Below the pieces are notes generated by a model. That model made no database searches. It was given only the letters and a program-made list of their open reading frames with translations, and was not told the origin of the DNA. This document shows positions 34,618 through 42,902 of a stretch of DNA of 64,000 bases, in pieces. The DNA is from an uncultured Nocardioidaceae bacterium (GTDB lineage: Bacteria; Actinomycetota; Actinomycetes; Propionibacteriales; Nocardioidaceae): positions 23,546-87,545 of the forward strand of contig CADCUJ010000059.1 of NCBI GenBank assembly GCA_902805855.1, in the 5' to 3' direction. A program made the translations under genes and the position numbers. The stretch's first letter is position 1. Every line of letters starts with the position of its first letter.

Positions 34618-34899
34618 ATGGAAACCGGCAGCGTCTTCACCGCCATCCTGGCCGGCATCGTCTTGGGCATCCTGGGCCGACTGATCATCCCGGGTCGACA
34701 GGCGATCGGCTGGATCCTCACGTTCACCCTCGGGATCGTCGGAGCCTTCATCGGTGGCTTCCTGGCCGAAGGACTGGACCTCGATGTGTGGTGGCAGGTC
34801 TTCCTGGTCCAGCTCGCCGTGGCCGCCGTACTCGTGTTGCTGGCTTCGGCGTTGATGCGCTCGAGCGCCCAGAACCGGAAGCCCACCCCCAAGCGCTGA
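34618..34899 (+). CDS. GlsB/YeaQ/YmgE family stress-response membrane protein
   Basis: This 93-residue membrane protein has three helices (about 8-28, 34-55 and 63-82), with GILGRLIIPGRQAIGWILTF containing the family motif of transglycosylase-associated/YeaQ proteins. Its function is not established; relatives are induced by envelope or general stress. It begins 16 bases after the aminotransferase stop, but TAGGCT seven bases before the ATG suggests its own leaderless promoter. The envelope-stress two-component genes follow. Confidence 0.88.
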   Translation: METGSVFTAILAGIVLGILGRLIIPGRQAIGWILTFTLGIVGAFIGGFLAEGLDLDVWWQVFLVQLAVAAVLVLLASALMRSSAQNRKPTPKR

Positions 34900-34920
34900 G
34901 GTCTCCGGCCAGGGTGGCGC

Positions 34921-34938
34921 TCTAAGGCGCATCTCAGG
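34921..34938 (+). promoter_or_regulatory. Pair of 11-bp-spaced TCTMAGG boxes before the response regulator gene
   Basis: TCTAAGG (34921) and TCTCAGG (34932) are direct repeats exactly 11 bases apart, the layout expected for an OmpR-family response regulator dimer. The same pair, TCTCAGT and CCTCAGG with the same 11-base step, lies at 37116-37133 before the protease gene of the same module. This points to autoregulation, as known for MprA. Confidence 0.6.
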
Positions 34939-34959
34939 GTGAGGTGGCACGCTAGGAGC

Positions 34960-35685
34960 GTGCCCCCAAGCGTCAGTGACGACCCAGCCGCGAGCACACG
35001 CCACGTCCTGGTCGTCGACGACGACCGCGCGGTGCGCGAGTCCCTGCGACGATCGCTGGAGTTCAACGGCTACTCGGTAGGACTCGCCGGCGACGGCGCC
35101 GAGGCCCTGGCGAGCATCGGCAGCACACCGCCGGACGCTCTGGTCATCGACGTGATGATGCCGCGCCTCGACGGGATCGAGACGACCAGGGCGCTACGTG
35201 CAGCGGGCAACGACCTGCCGATCCTGGTGCTCACCGCACGCGACTCGGTCGGGGACCGGGTCGAGGGGCTCGACGCCGGCGCGGATGACTACCTGACCAA
35301 GCCGTTCGCGCTCGAGGAGCTGCTGGCCCGCCTGCGTGCGATGCTCCGGCGCACGCACGTCGCGCCCGGCGAGGCGCAGGACGAGGAGGTCTTGTCGTTC
35401 GCCGACCTGTCCTTGGACCCCGCCACGCGCGACGTGCGCCGCGGTGACCGGTCGATCGACCTCACCCGCACCGAGTTCGCGCTGCTCGAGATGTTCCTGC
35501 GCCGGCCCAAGCGGGTGCTGGACCGTTCCTTCATCTTGGAGGAGGTCTGGGGCTACGACTTCCCGACCACCGCGAACTCACTCGAGGTCTACGTCGGCTA
35601 TCTGCGTCGCAAGACCGAGGCCGACGGGGAGCCGCGGCTGATCCACACAGTGCGCGGAATCGGTTACGTGCTCAAGGCCGGCTGA
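34960..35685 (+). CDS. mprA: OmpR-family response regulator, MprA-like
   Basis: The receiver domain (about 10-125) has VVDDD near the N-terminus, the phospho-acceptor in [11 protein letters not shown] near residue 64, LTARD and the Lys in [18 protein letters not shown]-binding winged helix (about 145-240) ends with [13 protein letters not shown]. The track starts at 34939, but GTG 34960 (241 residues) better matches the usual N-terminal length; neither has a strong ribosome site. The stop overlaps the kinase ATG as TGATG. With the sensor kinase and HtrA-like protease next door this is the MprA-MprB-PepD arrangement of actinobacterial envelope stress control. Confidence 0.9.
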   Translation: MPPSVSDDPAASTRHVLVVDDDRAVRESLRRSLEFNGYSVGLAGDGAEALASIGSTPPDALVIDVMMPRLDGIETTRALRAAGNDLPILVLTARDSVGDRVEGLDAGADDYLTKPFALEELLARLRAMLRRTHVAPGEAQDEEVLSFADLSLDPATRDVRRGDRSIDLTRTEFALLEMFLRRPKRVLDRSFILEEVWGYDFPTTANSLEVYVGYLRRKTEADGEPRLIHTVRGIGYVLKAG

Positions 35686-37088
35686 TGGGACTGCACTACC
35701 GACGCTCCCTCGCCAGCCGAGTCGCGGTGCTCACCACGATCGCGGTCGGGCTCTCGGTGGCGTTCGTCGCTGCTGCGGCCTTCTGGACGGTGCGGATGCA
35801 GATGCAGCAGACACTGGACGAGTCTTTGCTGGCCCGGGCCGAGGGAGCCGCACGGTCGAATGCACTCACCCAGGCGAGTGCGCAGCAGATCCCCTCCTGG
35901 GCCCTCGGCGCAGCCGACGTACGCATCGTCTTCGTCACCGCCGGTGGCCGCTACTTCAGTGCAGACCGTGGTCCGACGCTGCGACTCGCCAAACCTGAGC
36001 TCGACGTCGCACAGGGAGGCGCCGAGTCGTCCATCCGCACGGTCACCGCCGATGAGATCCGCTACCGGGTGGTGGCCGTGCCGTCCGGGTCCGGGACCGC
36101 TTTGGTGCTCGCGCAGTCACTGGAGCCCAACGACCGGACGCTGGCGAAGCTCGGACTGGTGCTTCTCGTCTTCGGGCTGGCCGGCGTTGCCGGAGCCGCG
36201 TTCGCCGGATGGGTGGTCGCCCGCAACGGTCTGCGGCCCGTGCGTCGGCTGACCCACGCCACCGAGGAGATCGCTCGCACCGAGCAGCTCGAGCCCATCG
36301 ACGTCGAGGGCAGCGACGAGATCGCTCGTCTCGCCTCAGCGTTCAACGCGATGCTGCTGGCGCTCTCGACATCGCGTGACCGCCAGCGCCAGCTCGTGGT
36401 GGACGCCGGGCACGAGCTGCGCACCCCGTTGACCTCGCTGCGGACGAACGTGGACCTGCTGCGGCAGGCCAACGAACGTGGGGGCCTGGCGCCAAGCTCA
36501 CGAGCGGAGCTGCTCGAGGACGTCCGCTTCCAGATCGAGGAGCTGACCAACCTGATCGTGGACCTCGTCGAGCTGGCCCGCGACGAACCCATGCCGGTGG
36601 CCCTGGAGTGCGTCGACCTCGCCGAGATCACCGACCGCGCCGTGACCCGGGTACGACGCCGAGCCCCTGCCCTGCGTTTCGTGGTGCACACCGAGCCGTG
36701 GTGGCTGACCGGTGAGTCCGGTGCACTGGAACGGGCGATCACCAACCTGCTCGACAACGCAGCGAAGTGGAGCCCTCCCGGGGGCACGGTGAGTGTGGAG
36801 CTCGGGGCGGGGAGACTGCTGGTCAACGACGAAGGTCACGGCATCGCCGATGAGGACCTGCCGCACGTCTTCGACCGCTTCTACCGCTCGAAGGAGTCGC
36901 GCACCATGCCGGGCTCGGGGCTCGGTCTCTCGATCGTCCGACAGGTCGTCGAGCGCCACGGCGGGTCGGTGAGCGCCGGCAACAACGAGGCCGGTGGCGC
37001 CGCGATCTGGCTGCGCCTTCCCGGCTCGCCCGACCAGGCGGACGCGGCCGACCGGGCGACGACGGAAGCGGTGCCGACCAGCCGCTGA
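35685..37088 (+). CDS. mprB: Sensor histidine kinase, MprB-like
   Basis: This 467-residue kinase has an N-terminal membrane helix (about 13-37), an extracytoplasmic loop of some 115 residues and a second helix (about 155-180). A HAMP domain (VARNGLRPVRRLTHATEEIA) follows, then the DHp domain with the phosphorylated His in DAGHELRTPLTSLRTN near 242 and an ATPase domain with NLLDNAAKWS, DEGHGI and GSGLGLSIV. It overlaps the regulator gene by one base. Perturbation of the envelope is the likely signal, by analogy with mycobacterial MprB. Confidence 0.92.
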   Translation: MGLHYRRSLASRVAVLTTIAVGLSVAFVAAAAFWTVRMQMQQTLDESLLARAEGAARSNALTQASAQQIPSWALGAADVRIVFVTAGGRYFSADRGPTLRLAKPELDVAQGGAESSIRTVTADEIRYRVVAVPSGSGTALVLAQSLEPNDRTLAKLGLVLLVFGLAGVAGAAFAGWVVARNGLRPVRRLTHATEEIARTEQLEPIDVEGSDEIARLASAFNAMLLALSTSRDRQRQLVVDAGHELRTPLTSLRTNVDLLRQANERGGLAPSSRAELLEDVRFQIEELTNLIVDLVELARDEPMPVALECVDLAEITDRAVTRVRRRAPALRFVVHTEPWWLTGESGALERAITNLLDNAAKWSPPGGTVSVELGAGRLLVNDEGHGIADEDLPHVFDRFYRSKESRTMPGSGLGLSIVRQVVERHGGSVSAGNNEAGGAAIWLRLPGSPDQADAADRATTEAVPTSR

Positions 37089-37115
37089 GGCCTTCTTGGC
37101 ACGGTTGCAGGACCC

Positions 37116-37133
37116 TCTCAGTGGTGCCTCAGG
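37116..37133 (+). promoter_or_regulatory. Pair of 11-bp-spaced YCTCAGK boxes before the HtrA-like protease gene
   Basis: TCTCAGT at 37116 and CCTCAGG at 37127 repeat the sequence and 11-base step seen upstream of the mprA-like gene. They lie 22-39 bases before the protease start codon in a 66-base gap after the kinase gene, suggesting the protease has a second promoter under direct control of the response regulator. Confidence 0.6.
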
Positions 37134-37154
37134 TTCGCGACGCATGCTTGGCAC

Positions 37155-38393
37155 ATGAGTGACCCGACCTTCGGCCCGGGCGGTCAGCCGCCGTACGGGC
37201 CTCGCGACTTCAGCTGGGACGACCGCCAGGACCAACCCGCGCGCGCCAAGCCCAGCGGAGGGTTCACCGCCGCCATCTTGGTGGCCGCCCTCATCGTCGG
37301 CGGCCTCAGCGGTGTCGCCGGCGCGGCGGGGTACTCGGCATTGGACTCGGTGGGGTCGGACGAGACCACCGGCACGGCTACCGTCCAGCCGAACCCGGAC
37401 AACGGTGCCGGCGAGGACGCCAACATCGTGGACCGCGAGGACGCTGCTGCCGAGCCGGGCTCGGTGGAGGACGTTGCCAACTCCGTGCTCCCGTCGGTGG
37501 TGCAGATCAACGTACGCGGAGAACAGGGACAGGGATCCGGGTCCGGCATCGTGCTGAGCTCCGACGGTGAGATCCTCACCAACAACCACGTCGTCGAGGT
37601 CGCAGCCGACGGCGGCCTCGTCGTGGTCAGCTTCGACGACGGGTCCACCGCGGAGGCGGAGATCCTCGGCACCGACCCCATCACCGACCTCGCGGTGATC
37701 CAGGCTCAAGACGCCGAAGGCCTGGCCCCGGCGACGTTGGGCCAGTCCGATGACCTCGCCGTCGGCGAGGAGGTCGTCGCGATCGGGTCGCCGTTCGGCC
37801 TCGAGGCCACAGTGACCAGCGGCATCGTGTCCGCCTTGAACCGCCCCGTATCAGTCGGGACACCCGGCGTGGACCCGACAGCCACCACCTACCCGGCCAT
37901 CCAGACCGACGCATCCATCAACCCCGGCAACTCCGGGGGTCCCCTGGTCAACATGAACGGCGACGTCGTCGGGGTGAACTCCTCGATCCGCACCGCCTCG
38001 TCCACGACCAGCGAGGGCGGCTCGATCGGTCTCGGCTTCTCGATCCCACTCGGCAAGGTGCTGCCGATCGTCGAGCAGCTGCGCGCTGGTGAGACGCCGA
38101 CGCATGCACAGCTCGGCGTGTCGGTCTCGGACGCCACCGGTGAGAACGGCCTGCTGACCGGCGCCCGGATCGAGGAGGTCACCGACGGCTCCGGCGCGGA
38201 GGAAGCCGGTCTGCGGGTCGGCGACGTGGTGACCCGCGTCGACGGCGAGCCGATCAACGGCTCCTCGTCCCTGGTCGCCACCATCCGCGGGTACCGCCCT
38301 GGAGACGCGGTCACCCTCACCGTCGTACGCGGTGGGGAGCCGGACACCGTCGACGCGACGCTGGACAGCGACGCGGACTCGGCGACCTCCTGA
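37155..38393 (+). CDS. pepD: Membrane-anchored HtrA-like serine protease, PepD-type
   Basis: This 412-residue protein has a short cytoplasmic N-terminus and one membrane helix (about 36-60). An extracytoplasmic trypsin-like domain follows, with the triad visible as NNHVV (His near 144), TDLAV (Asp near 177) and GNSGGP (Ser near 259), and then a C-terminal PDZ domain from about 315 (AEEAGLRVGDVVTRVDG). It degrades or refolds damaged envelope proteins. The position after the mprAB-like pair, with matching regulator boxes, makes it the presumed output and feedback arm of that system. Confidence 0.92.
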   Translation: MSDPTFGPGGQPPYGPRDFSWDDRQDQPARAKPSGGFTAAILVAALIVGGLSGVAGAAGYSALDSVGSDETTGTATVQPNPDNGAGEDANIVDREDAAAEPGSVEDVANSVLPSVVQINVRGEQGQGSGSGIVLSSDGEILTNNHVVEVAADGGLVVVSFDDGSTAEAEILGTDPITDLAVIQAQDAEGLAPATLGQSDDLAVGEEVVAIGSPFGLEATVTSGIVSALNRPVSVGTPGVDPTATTYPAIQTDASINPGNSGGPLVNMNGDVVGVNSSIRTASSTTSEGGSIGLGFSIPLGKVLPIVEQLRAGETPTHAQLGVSVSDATGENGLLTGARIEEVTDGSGAEEAGLRVGDVVTRVDGEPINGSSSLVATIRGYRPGDAVTLTVVRGGEPDTVDATLDSDADSATS

Positions 38394-38399
38394 GCCGGA

Positions 38400-39677
38400 T
38401 CACCCGAGGGCAGCGAGCAGCCGATCTGCCTTCCACAGCGTCTCGGCGTACTCCATGTCCGCCTCCGAGCGCACGGTGACGCCGCCTCCGGTGCCGATCG
38501 TATAGCGGTACGGTGCCCCGCCCGCCCGGTTGCGGCTGCCGACGAGCGCCCGGATCACCACACCGAGGTCGGCCCGACCGTCGGCACTGATCCAGCCGAA
38601 GGCGCCCGCGTAGGCACCTCTCGGCGTCCGTTCCACGGCTTCGATGATCTGCATGGTCCGAAGCTTCGGCGCGCCGGTCATCGAGCCGGCGGGGAACAGC
38701 GCGCGTAGCGCCTCGACGGTCCCGATGCCCTCGCGGAGCCGACCGCGGATGGTGGAGACCAGCTGATGCACGCTGGTGTAGGACTCGACCTTCATCAGCG
38801 CCGGGACGCTGACCGTGCCCGGCTCGCAGACCATCGACAGGTCGTTGCGCATCAGGTCGACGATCATCAGATTCTCCGCGCGAAACCGCGAGTCGGACCG
38901 GAGCGCATCGGCGAGGGCCCGGTCGGTCTCGGAGGTGCTGCCCCGCGGCGTGGTGCCCTTGATGGGCTTGGACTCCAGCCACCGGCGACGGTCGACGCTC
39001 GCGAACCGCTCAGGGCTCGCGACGAGCAGATGAGTGCCGTGGTGCTGCAGGTAGCCGGAGTACGGGGCCGGGTTGATCGTCCTGAGCCGCAGGTAGGCAC
39101 CCACCGGGTCGATTTCGCTCTCGACTTCGCGGCGGTAGGTGAGGTTGACCTCGTAGGAGTTGCCGAGACGGAGCTGCTCCTGCACGCGCGCGAACCCCTC
39201 GGCGTACTCCGCCCACGCCGACGCGTCAGCCGCTCCGGGGGGCAGGGCACCGGAAGTGGCTGACGCATCCGAGGGCGGGTGCTCGAAGACCAGTGGGCTG
39301 CGGGTGCGCATCCACACCGCGTCCGGGACCTGGCTCGGCTCACCCAGCAGTGCGGGTAGGTCGGGACGCGCCGCGTACCCGAAGTACCCCACCCAGCTGA
39401 CCTCCGGGTCCCCTGCGTCGCCGGCCAGCTCCGTTGCGAGCACGGCGAACACGTCCTCACCCACGACCTCCTCAGCGGTGCCACAGTGGCGACGCACCTC
39501 GCGACGAGCCGCGTCGTAGGTCAACGACACGTCGCCGTGCTCCAGCCAGCCGGTCAGCGACCTCCGGCCGGACCAGTCCCGGGACCCCCCTCCGTCCAGC
39601 CAGAACATCCGCGGGTGCTCCGCCGCCAGCTCACCGAAGCGAGCGACCGGATCCGTCACCGACGTCTGGGTGCTCAC
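38400..39677 (-). CDS. pabB: Aminodeoxychorismate synthase component I-type protein (PabB)
   Basis: This 425-residue chorismate-binding protein has the ADC-synthase Lys in ESKPIKGTTPRGS near 235-245, LMIVDLMRNDLS, and GSMTGAPKLRTMQIIE and GGGVTVRSEADMEYAETL near the end. It aminates chorismate at C4 using ammonia from a PabA subunit, on the way to folate, unless it has been recruited for something else. The start is GTG 39677, overlapping the pabA stop as GTGA; the ORF track start is too far upstream. It is the last gene of a three-gene chorismate operon. No pabC-type lyase is adjacent. Confidence 0.88.
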   Translation of the reverse strand: MSTQTSVTDPVARFGELAAEHPRMFWLDGGGSRDWSGRRSLTGWLEHGDVSLTYDAARREVRRHCGTAEEVVGEDVFAVLATELAGDAGDPEVSWVGYFGYAARPDLPALLGEPSQVPDAVWMRTRSPLVFEHPPSDASATSGALPPGAADASAWAEYAEGFARVQEQLRLGNSYEVNLTYRREVESEIDPVGAYLRLRTINPAPYSGYLQHHGTHLLVASPERFASVDRRRWLESKPIKGTTPRGSTSETDRALADALRSDSRFRAENLMIVDLMRNDLSMVCEPGTVSVPALMKVESYTSVHQLVSTIRGRLREGIGTVEALRALFPAGSMTGAPKLRTMQIIEAVERTPRGAYAGAFGWISADGRADLGVVIRALVGSRNRAGGAPYRYTIGTGGGVTVRSEADMEYAETLWKADRLLAALG

Positions 39678-40255
39678 CCCAGCGCCACGAAGTTCGTGAC
39701 CATCGCCGCGCCGTGCTCGGTGAGGATCGACTCCGGGTGGAACTGGACCCCCCACTGTGGCCGGTCGCGGTGGGCGACGCCCATCACCACCCGGCCGTCA
39801 CCACTCAGGCACCATGCGGTCTCCTCGAGAACCGCAGGGAGCTCGACGCATGCCAGCGAGTGGTAGCGCACCGCTGCGAAACCCTGGGGCAGCCCGGAGA
39901 ACACACCGGAACCGTGATGCCGGATCTCGGCGAGACCGCCGTGCACGGGCAGCACCGGTGCGACGCGCCCGCCGTAGACCGAGACCATCCCCTGGAGCCC
40001 GAGGCACACGCCGAGCACCGGGACCTCCGCCCGGACGAGCAGCGTGCGACCCACCGAGAAGTCCCGGCCGTTCTCGGGATGGCCAGGTCCCGGGGAGAGC
40101 ACGATGTGGCTGAAGCCCTTTGCCAGCAAGGCGTCGGCGGTCGTCTCGTCGTGCTCGACGACCTCGGGTACCTTCCCGGTCACCTGCGCGAAGAGGTGCA
40201 CGAGGTTGTAGGTGTAGGAGTCGTGGTGGTCGACGACCACAACGCGGGGGCTCAT
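39674..40255 (-). CDS. pabA: Glutamine amidotransferase subunit (PabA/TrpG-type)
   Basis: This 193-residue class I glutamine amidotransferase supplies ammonia to a chorismate-binding partner. The nucleophile is in LGVCLGLQGM (near residue 80) and the His/Glu pair in WGVQFHPESILTEHG near 170. VVVDHHDSYTYNLVHLF opens the protein as usual. It overlaps the PhzE-like gene upstream (ATGA) and the pabB gene downstream (GTGA), so all three proteins are translationally linked. The start is ATG 40255; the upstream part of the ORF track entry is shadow. Confidence 0.9.
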   Translation of the reverse strand: MSPRVVVVDHHDSYTYNLVHLFAQVTGKVPEVVEHDETTADALLAKGFSHIVLSPGPGHPENGRDFSVGRTLLVRAEVPVLGVCLGLQGMVSVYGGRVAPVLPVHGGLAEIRHHGSGVFSGLPQGFAAVRYHSLACVELPAVLEETAWCLSGDGRVVMGVAHRDRPQWGVQFHPESILTEHGAAMVTNFVALG

Positions 40256-42156
40256 GCCAACAGCTCGAGCACCAGGTCGTGGATCAGGTCGTAGCCGTGC
40301 TCGGTCAGGATCGACTCGGCGTGGAACTGCACGCCCCGGTAGTGCGGGCCAGTGATCATGTGCACGTCGCCGGACTCCGGGTCGGCAGCCACCCGGACCC
40401 CGTCCGGGAGCGTCCGGCCCTGCTCGGCCCGGGCGACGAAGGTGTTGTAGAAGCCGACGTTCTCCTCGCGCCCCTCCAGCATCACCCGCGACTGGGTCCC
40501 CTGGAACACGATGTCCTTGAAGCCCAGCTCCAGCCCGAGGCGCCCGCAGAGAACCTGGTGTCCGAGACACACCGACAGGAACGGCCGGCCCGACTCGAGC
40601 AAGGCGTCAGTCGCGCTCTCGAGCGTGGCGATCTTCTCGTCGTCGCTCGCGCGCGGGTCACCCGGGCCGGGGCCGATGATCGCCAGATCGAATCCGTCGA
40701 GCGCACCGGCGACATAGTCCTCGCTGCGCACGACGGTGGTGCTCATGCCGAGCACCGAGAGCACGTGGCGCAGCATGTTCACGAAGTCGTCCTCGGCGTC
40801 GAGGACGACCACAGACCTGCCCTTGACCTCAGGAGATGGCGTCGCGCCCTCCTGGTCGGTGAGCCAGAACCTGCTCAGCCTCTGGTTCCGGGTGGCCAAG
40901 GCGATGAGCACGTCCTCGTCACCAGTCAGGTCGGCAACGCCCTCGGGTCTGTCGGGAGCAGGCGGGACCAGTCCGAACGCACTCAGGATCCCGGCGGCCT
41001 TGGCGTGGGTCTCGGCCACCTCATAGGCAGCGTCGGAGTCGCGGACCAGGGTGGCTCCCGCCGTCACCGTGAGCCGACCGTCCACGGACACGTCGGCGGT
41101 GCGGATCACGATGGGGGAGTCCGCTGTCGGCTGACCTGCGCCGTCGCGCCCCAGCAGGGCGAGCGCGGCGCCGTAGTAGCCGCGGCCTTCGGGTTCGTAC
41201 TGCTTGATCAGCCGGCAGGCGTTCTCGACCGGTGAGCCGGTCACCGTGGCCGCGTACATGGTGTCTCGCAGGATCTCGCGCACGTCCAGGTCGCTGCGAC
41301 CGGCCAGCAGGTACTCGGTGTGCACTAGGTGCGCCATCGGTTTGAGGAAGGGGCCGAGAACCTGCCCGCCCTCGTGACAGACGGCGCACATCATCTTCAG
41401 CTCCTCGTCGACGACCATGAACAGCTCGAAGATCTCCTTCTCGTCGGCGAGGAAGTCGAGCAGCTGGGCCTTGCGCAGAGCGGGATCGGTGGTCTGACCG
41501 ATTCGGAAGGTGCCGCTGATCGGGTTCATCCGGACGGCACCGCCATGCACGCTGACGTGACGCTCCGGGCTGGCGCCGATCAGGTAGCGCTCTCCGGTGA
41601 AGAACAGGTAGGTCCAGTACGCGCCTCGCTCCTGCTCCAGCAGCCTTCGGAGCACGCTCAGCGCCTTGGTGGGGTTCCAGCCCTCCAGCTCCGCGCGGTA
41701 GTGCCGAGCGACGACGAGGTTGGCACCTTCCCCACGACCGATCTCGTCGGTGATGACCGTCTTCACCATGGCGGCGTACTCGTCGTCGCTTGTCTCGAAG
41801 CCTCCGCGGTCCCTGAACCCGATCGGCCCGTCCGGCAGGGCTTCCAGGATCGCAGCGAGCTCGGCCTCGGCCTCGAACTCGAGGTGCACGACGGTCAGCG
41901 GCGCGTCGTCGTCGTGGACCTGGAAGCCACGTTCGGCGGCCTGCCGGAAGGGGATGGCCAACAGCCGGTCGAACCTGCGACCCGGCTCCGGTGGACCCTC
42001 CTCGAGAGGTACGTCAGCCAGCCTGCCGACCTCGCTGCGAGAGCCACCGACAAGGGTGAGCGTGGCCGAGTCGCGAAACCGGATCGCCGCCCACGCCTCG
42101 TGCTGCACCATGACCTCGAGTGCTTCTCGCGCGTCGAGCGGGGAGGTCACGGTCAT
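40252..42156 (-). CDS. PhzE-like fused chorismate amination enzyme (ADIC/anthranilate synthase family)
   Basis: This 634-residue fusion has a chorismate-binding domain at about 1-410 (ASPERHVSVHGGAVRMNPISGTF, ATVTGSPVENACRLIK, GATLVRDSDAAYEV) and a class I amidotransferase domain at about 430-634 (SVCLGHQVLCG with the Cys, RGVQFHAESILTEHGYD with His/Glu). Length, domain order and the PISGTF motif are closer to PhzE (2-amino-2-deoxyisochorismate synthase, about 630 residues) than to TrpE-TrpG fusions, which are longer. No other phenazine or enediyne genes are visible. It leads the operon with pabA and pabB. Anthranilate synthase activity cannot be excluded. Confidence 0.82.
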   Translation of the reverse strand: MTVTSPLDAREALEVMVQHEAWAAIRFRDSATLTLVGGSRSEVGRLADVPLEEGPPEPGRRFDRLLAIPFRQAAERGFQVHDDDAPLTVVHLEFEAEAELAAILEALPDGPIGFRDRGGFETSDDEYAAMVKTVITDEIGRGEGANLVVARHYRAELEGWNPTKALSVLRRLLEQERGAYWTYLFFTGERYLIGASPERHVSVHGGAVRMNPISGTFRIGQTTDPALRKAQLLDFLADEKEIFELFMVVDEELKMMCAVCHEGGQVLGPFLKPMAHLVHTEYLLAGRSDLDVREILRDTMYAATVTGSPVENACRLIKQYEPEGRGYYGAALALLGRDGAGQPTADSPIVIRTADVSVDGRLTVTAGATLVRDSDAAYEVAETHAKAAGILSAFGLVPPAPDRPEGVADLTGDEDVLIALATRNQRLSRFWLTDQEGATPSPEVKGRSVVVLDAEDDFVNMLRHVLSVLGMSTTVVRSEDYVAGALDGFDLAIIGPGPGDPRASDDEKIATLESATDALLESGRPFLSVCLGHQVLCGRLGLELGFKDIVFQGTQSRVMLEGREENVGFYNTFVARAEQGRTLPDGVRVAADPESGDVHMITGPHYRGVQFHAESILTEHGYDLIHDLVLELLA

Positions 42157-42188
42157 GGTGCGGCCACGCTACCCCCGGCAGGGGCTGC

Positions 42189-42797
42189 TCAGCCGGGTGC
42201 GTACAGCCAGGGCTCCCGGATGTCGAGGTAGACGGGCTCGCCGACGCTGAGGGTGTCCATCTCCTTCATCATCTCCGCGATCTCCTCGGGCGGCTCCTTC
42301 TTCTCGCCCTCGCGGGCCTCCTCCTCGGAGGTGAAGTACAGCGCCATGGTCCACGCGTCGCCGTCGTGCTCGACCGAGACCGAGCCGAGGATGTCCGGGC
42401 GGAAGCTCGCCCAGTCGAACGAGTCGTCCGACATCAGCTCTCGGGCCCGGTCCGGGTTCGTGGTGCGACCCTGCATGACCTGCACGAAGCCGGCTCGAGA
42501 CGGGTCGCCGGGAGTGTCCACGTCGACCGCCGAGCTGTTGTGGAACTGGGGCTCGTCGCTGAACAGCTCAGCGGTCTCCGTCCACCAGGCCGTCTGCTCC
42601 GGTCGGTCGCTGTTGTGCTGTGCGGCAGCCTCGGACTCGAAGCGGGCGAGCGCCACCAGCGTGCCGTCGTCGCTCACCCCGGCCGTGCTGCCCAGCCAGC
42701 CCGTGCTTCCGGGGGCGACCTCCGCGACCCACTTGTCGAGCTGCGCCCGCATCCGGGCGGCATCGGCGACCTGGCCCTGGATCACCTGAACGAACAT
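42189..42797 (-). CDS. Duplicated ABM-like (dimeric alpha/beta barrel) protein of unknown function
   Basis: This 202-residue protein is made of two similar halves, each starting with the same strand (FVQVIQGQVADAARM at residue 2, FVQVMQGRTTNPDRA near 103) and each followed by a helix and a second strand of the type LVALARFESEAAAQ / WTMALYFTSEEEAREG. This is the pattern of antibiotic-biosynthesis-monooxygenase-like domains fused in tandem. The family may include enzymes or small-ligand binders; I see no catalytic signature. GGAGGGAG precedes the ATG. It lies 32 bases upstream of the PhzE-like gene on the same strand and might be co-transcribed with it. Confidence 0.7.
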   Translation of the reverse strand: MFVQVIQGQVADAARMRAQLDKWVAEVAPGSTGWLGSTAGVSDDGTLVALARFESEAAAQHNSDRPEQTAWWTETAELFSDEPQFHNSSAVDVDTPGDPSRAGFVQVMQGRTTNPDRARELMSDDSFDWASFRPDILGSVSVEHDGDAWTMALYFTSEEEAREGEKKEPPEEIAEMMKEMDTLSVGEPVYLDIREPWLYAPG

Positions 42798-42902
42798 GTC
42801 GAGCTCCCTCCACCGACCTTGCTCTTGGGGTCGGCGGTTCGGACGCTACTCCCCACTGCGCTGGTGGAGGAAGCCACGACTAGACCGAGCCCGCAGGCTC
42901 GA

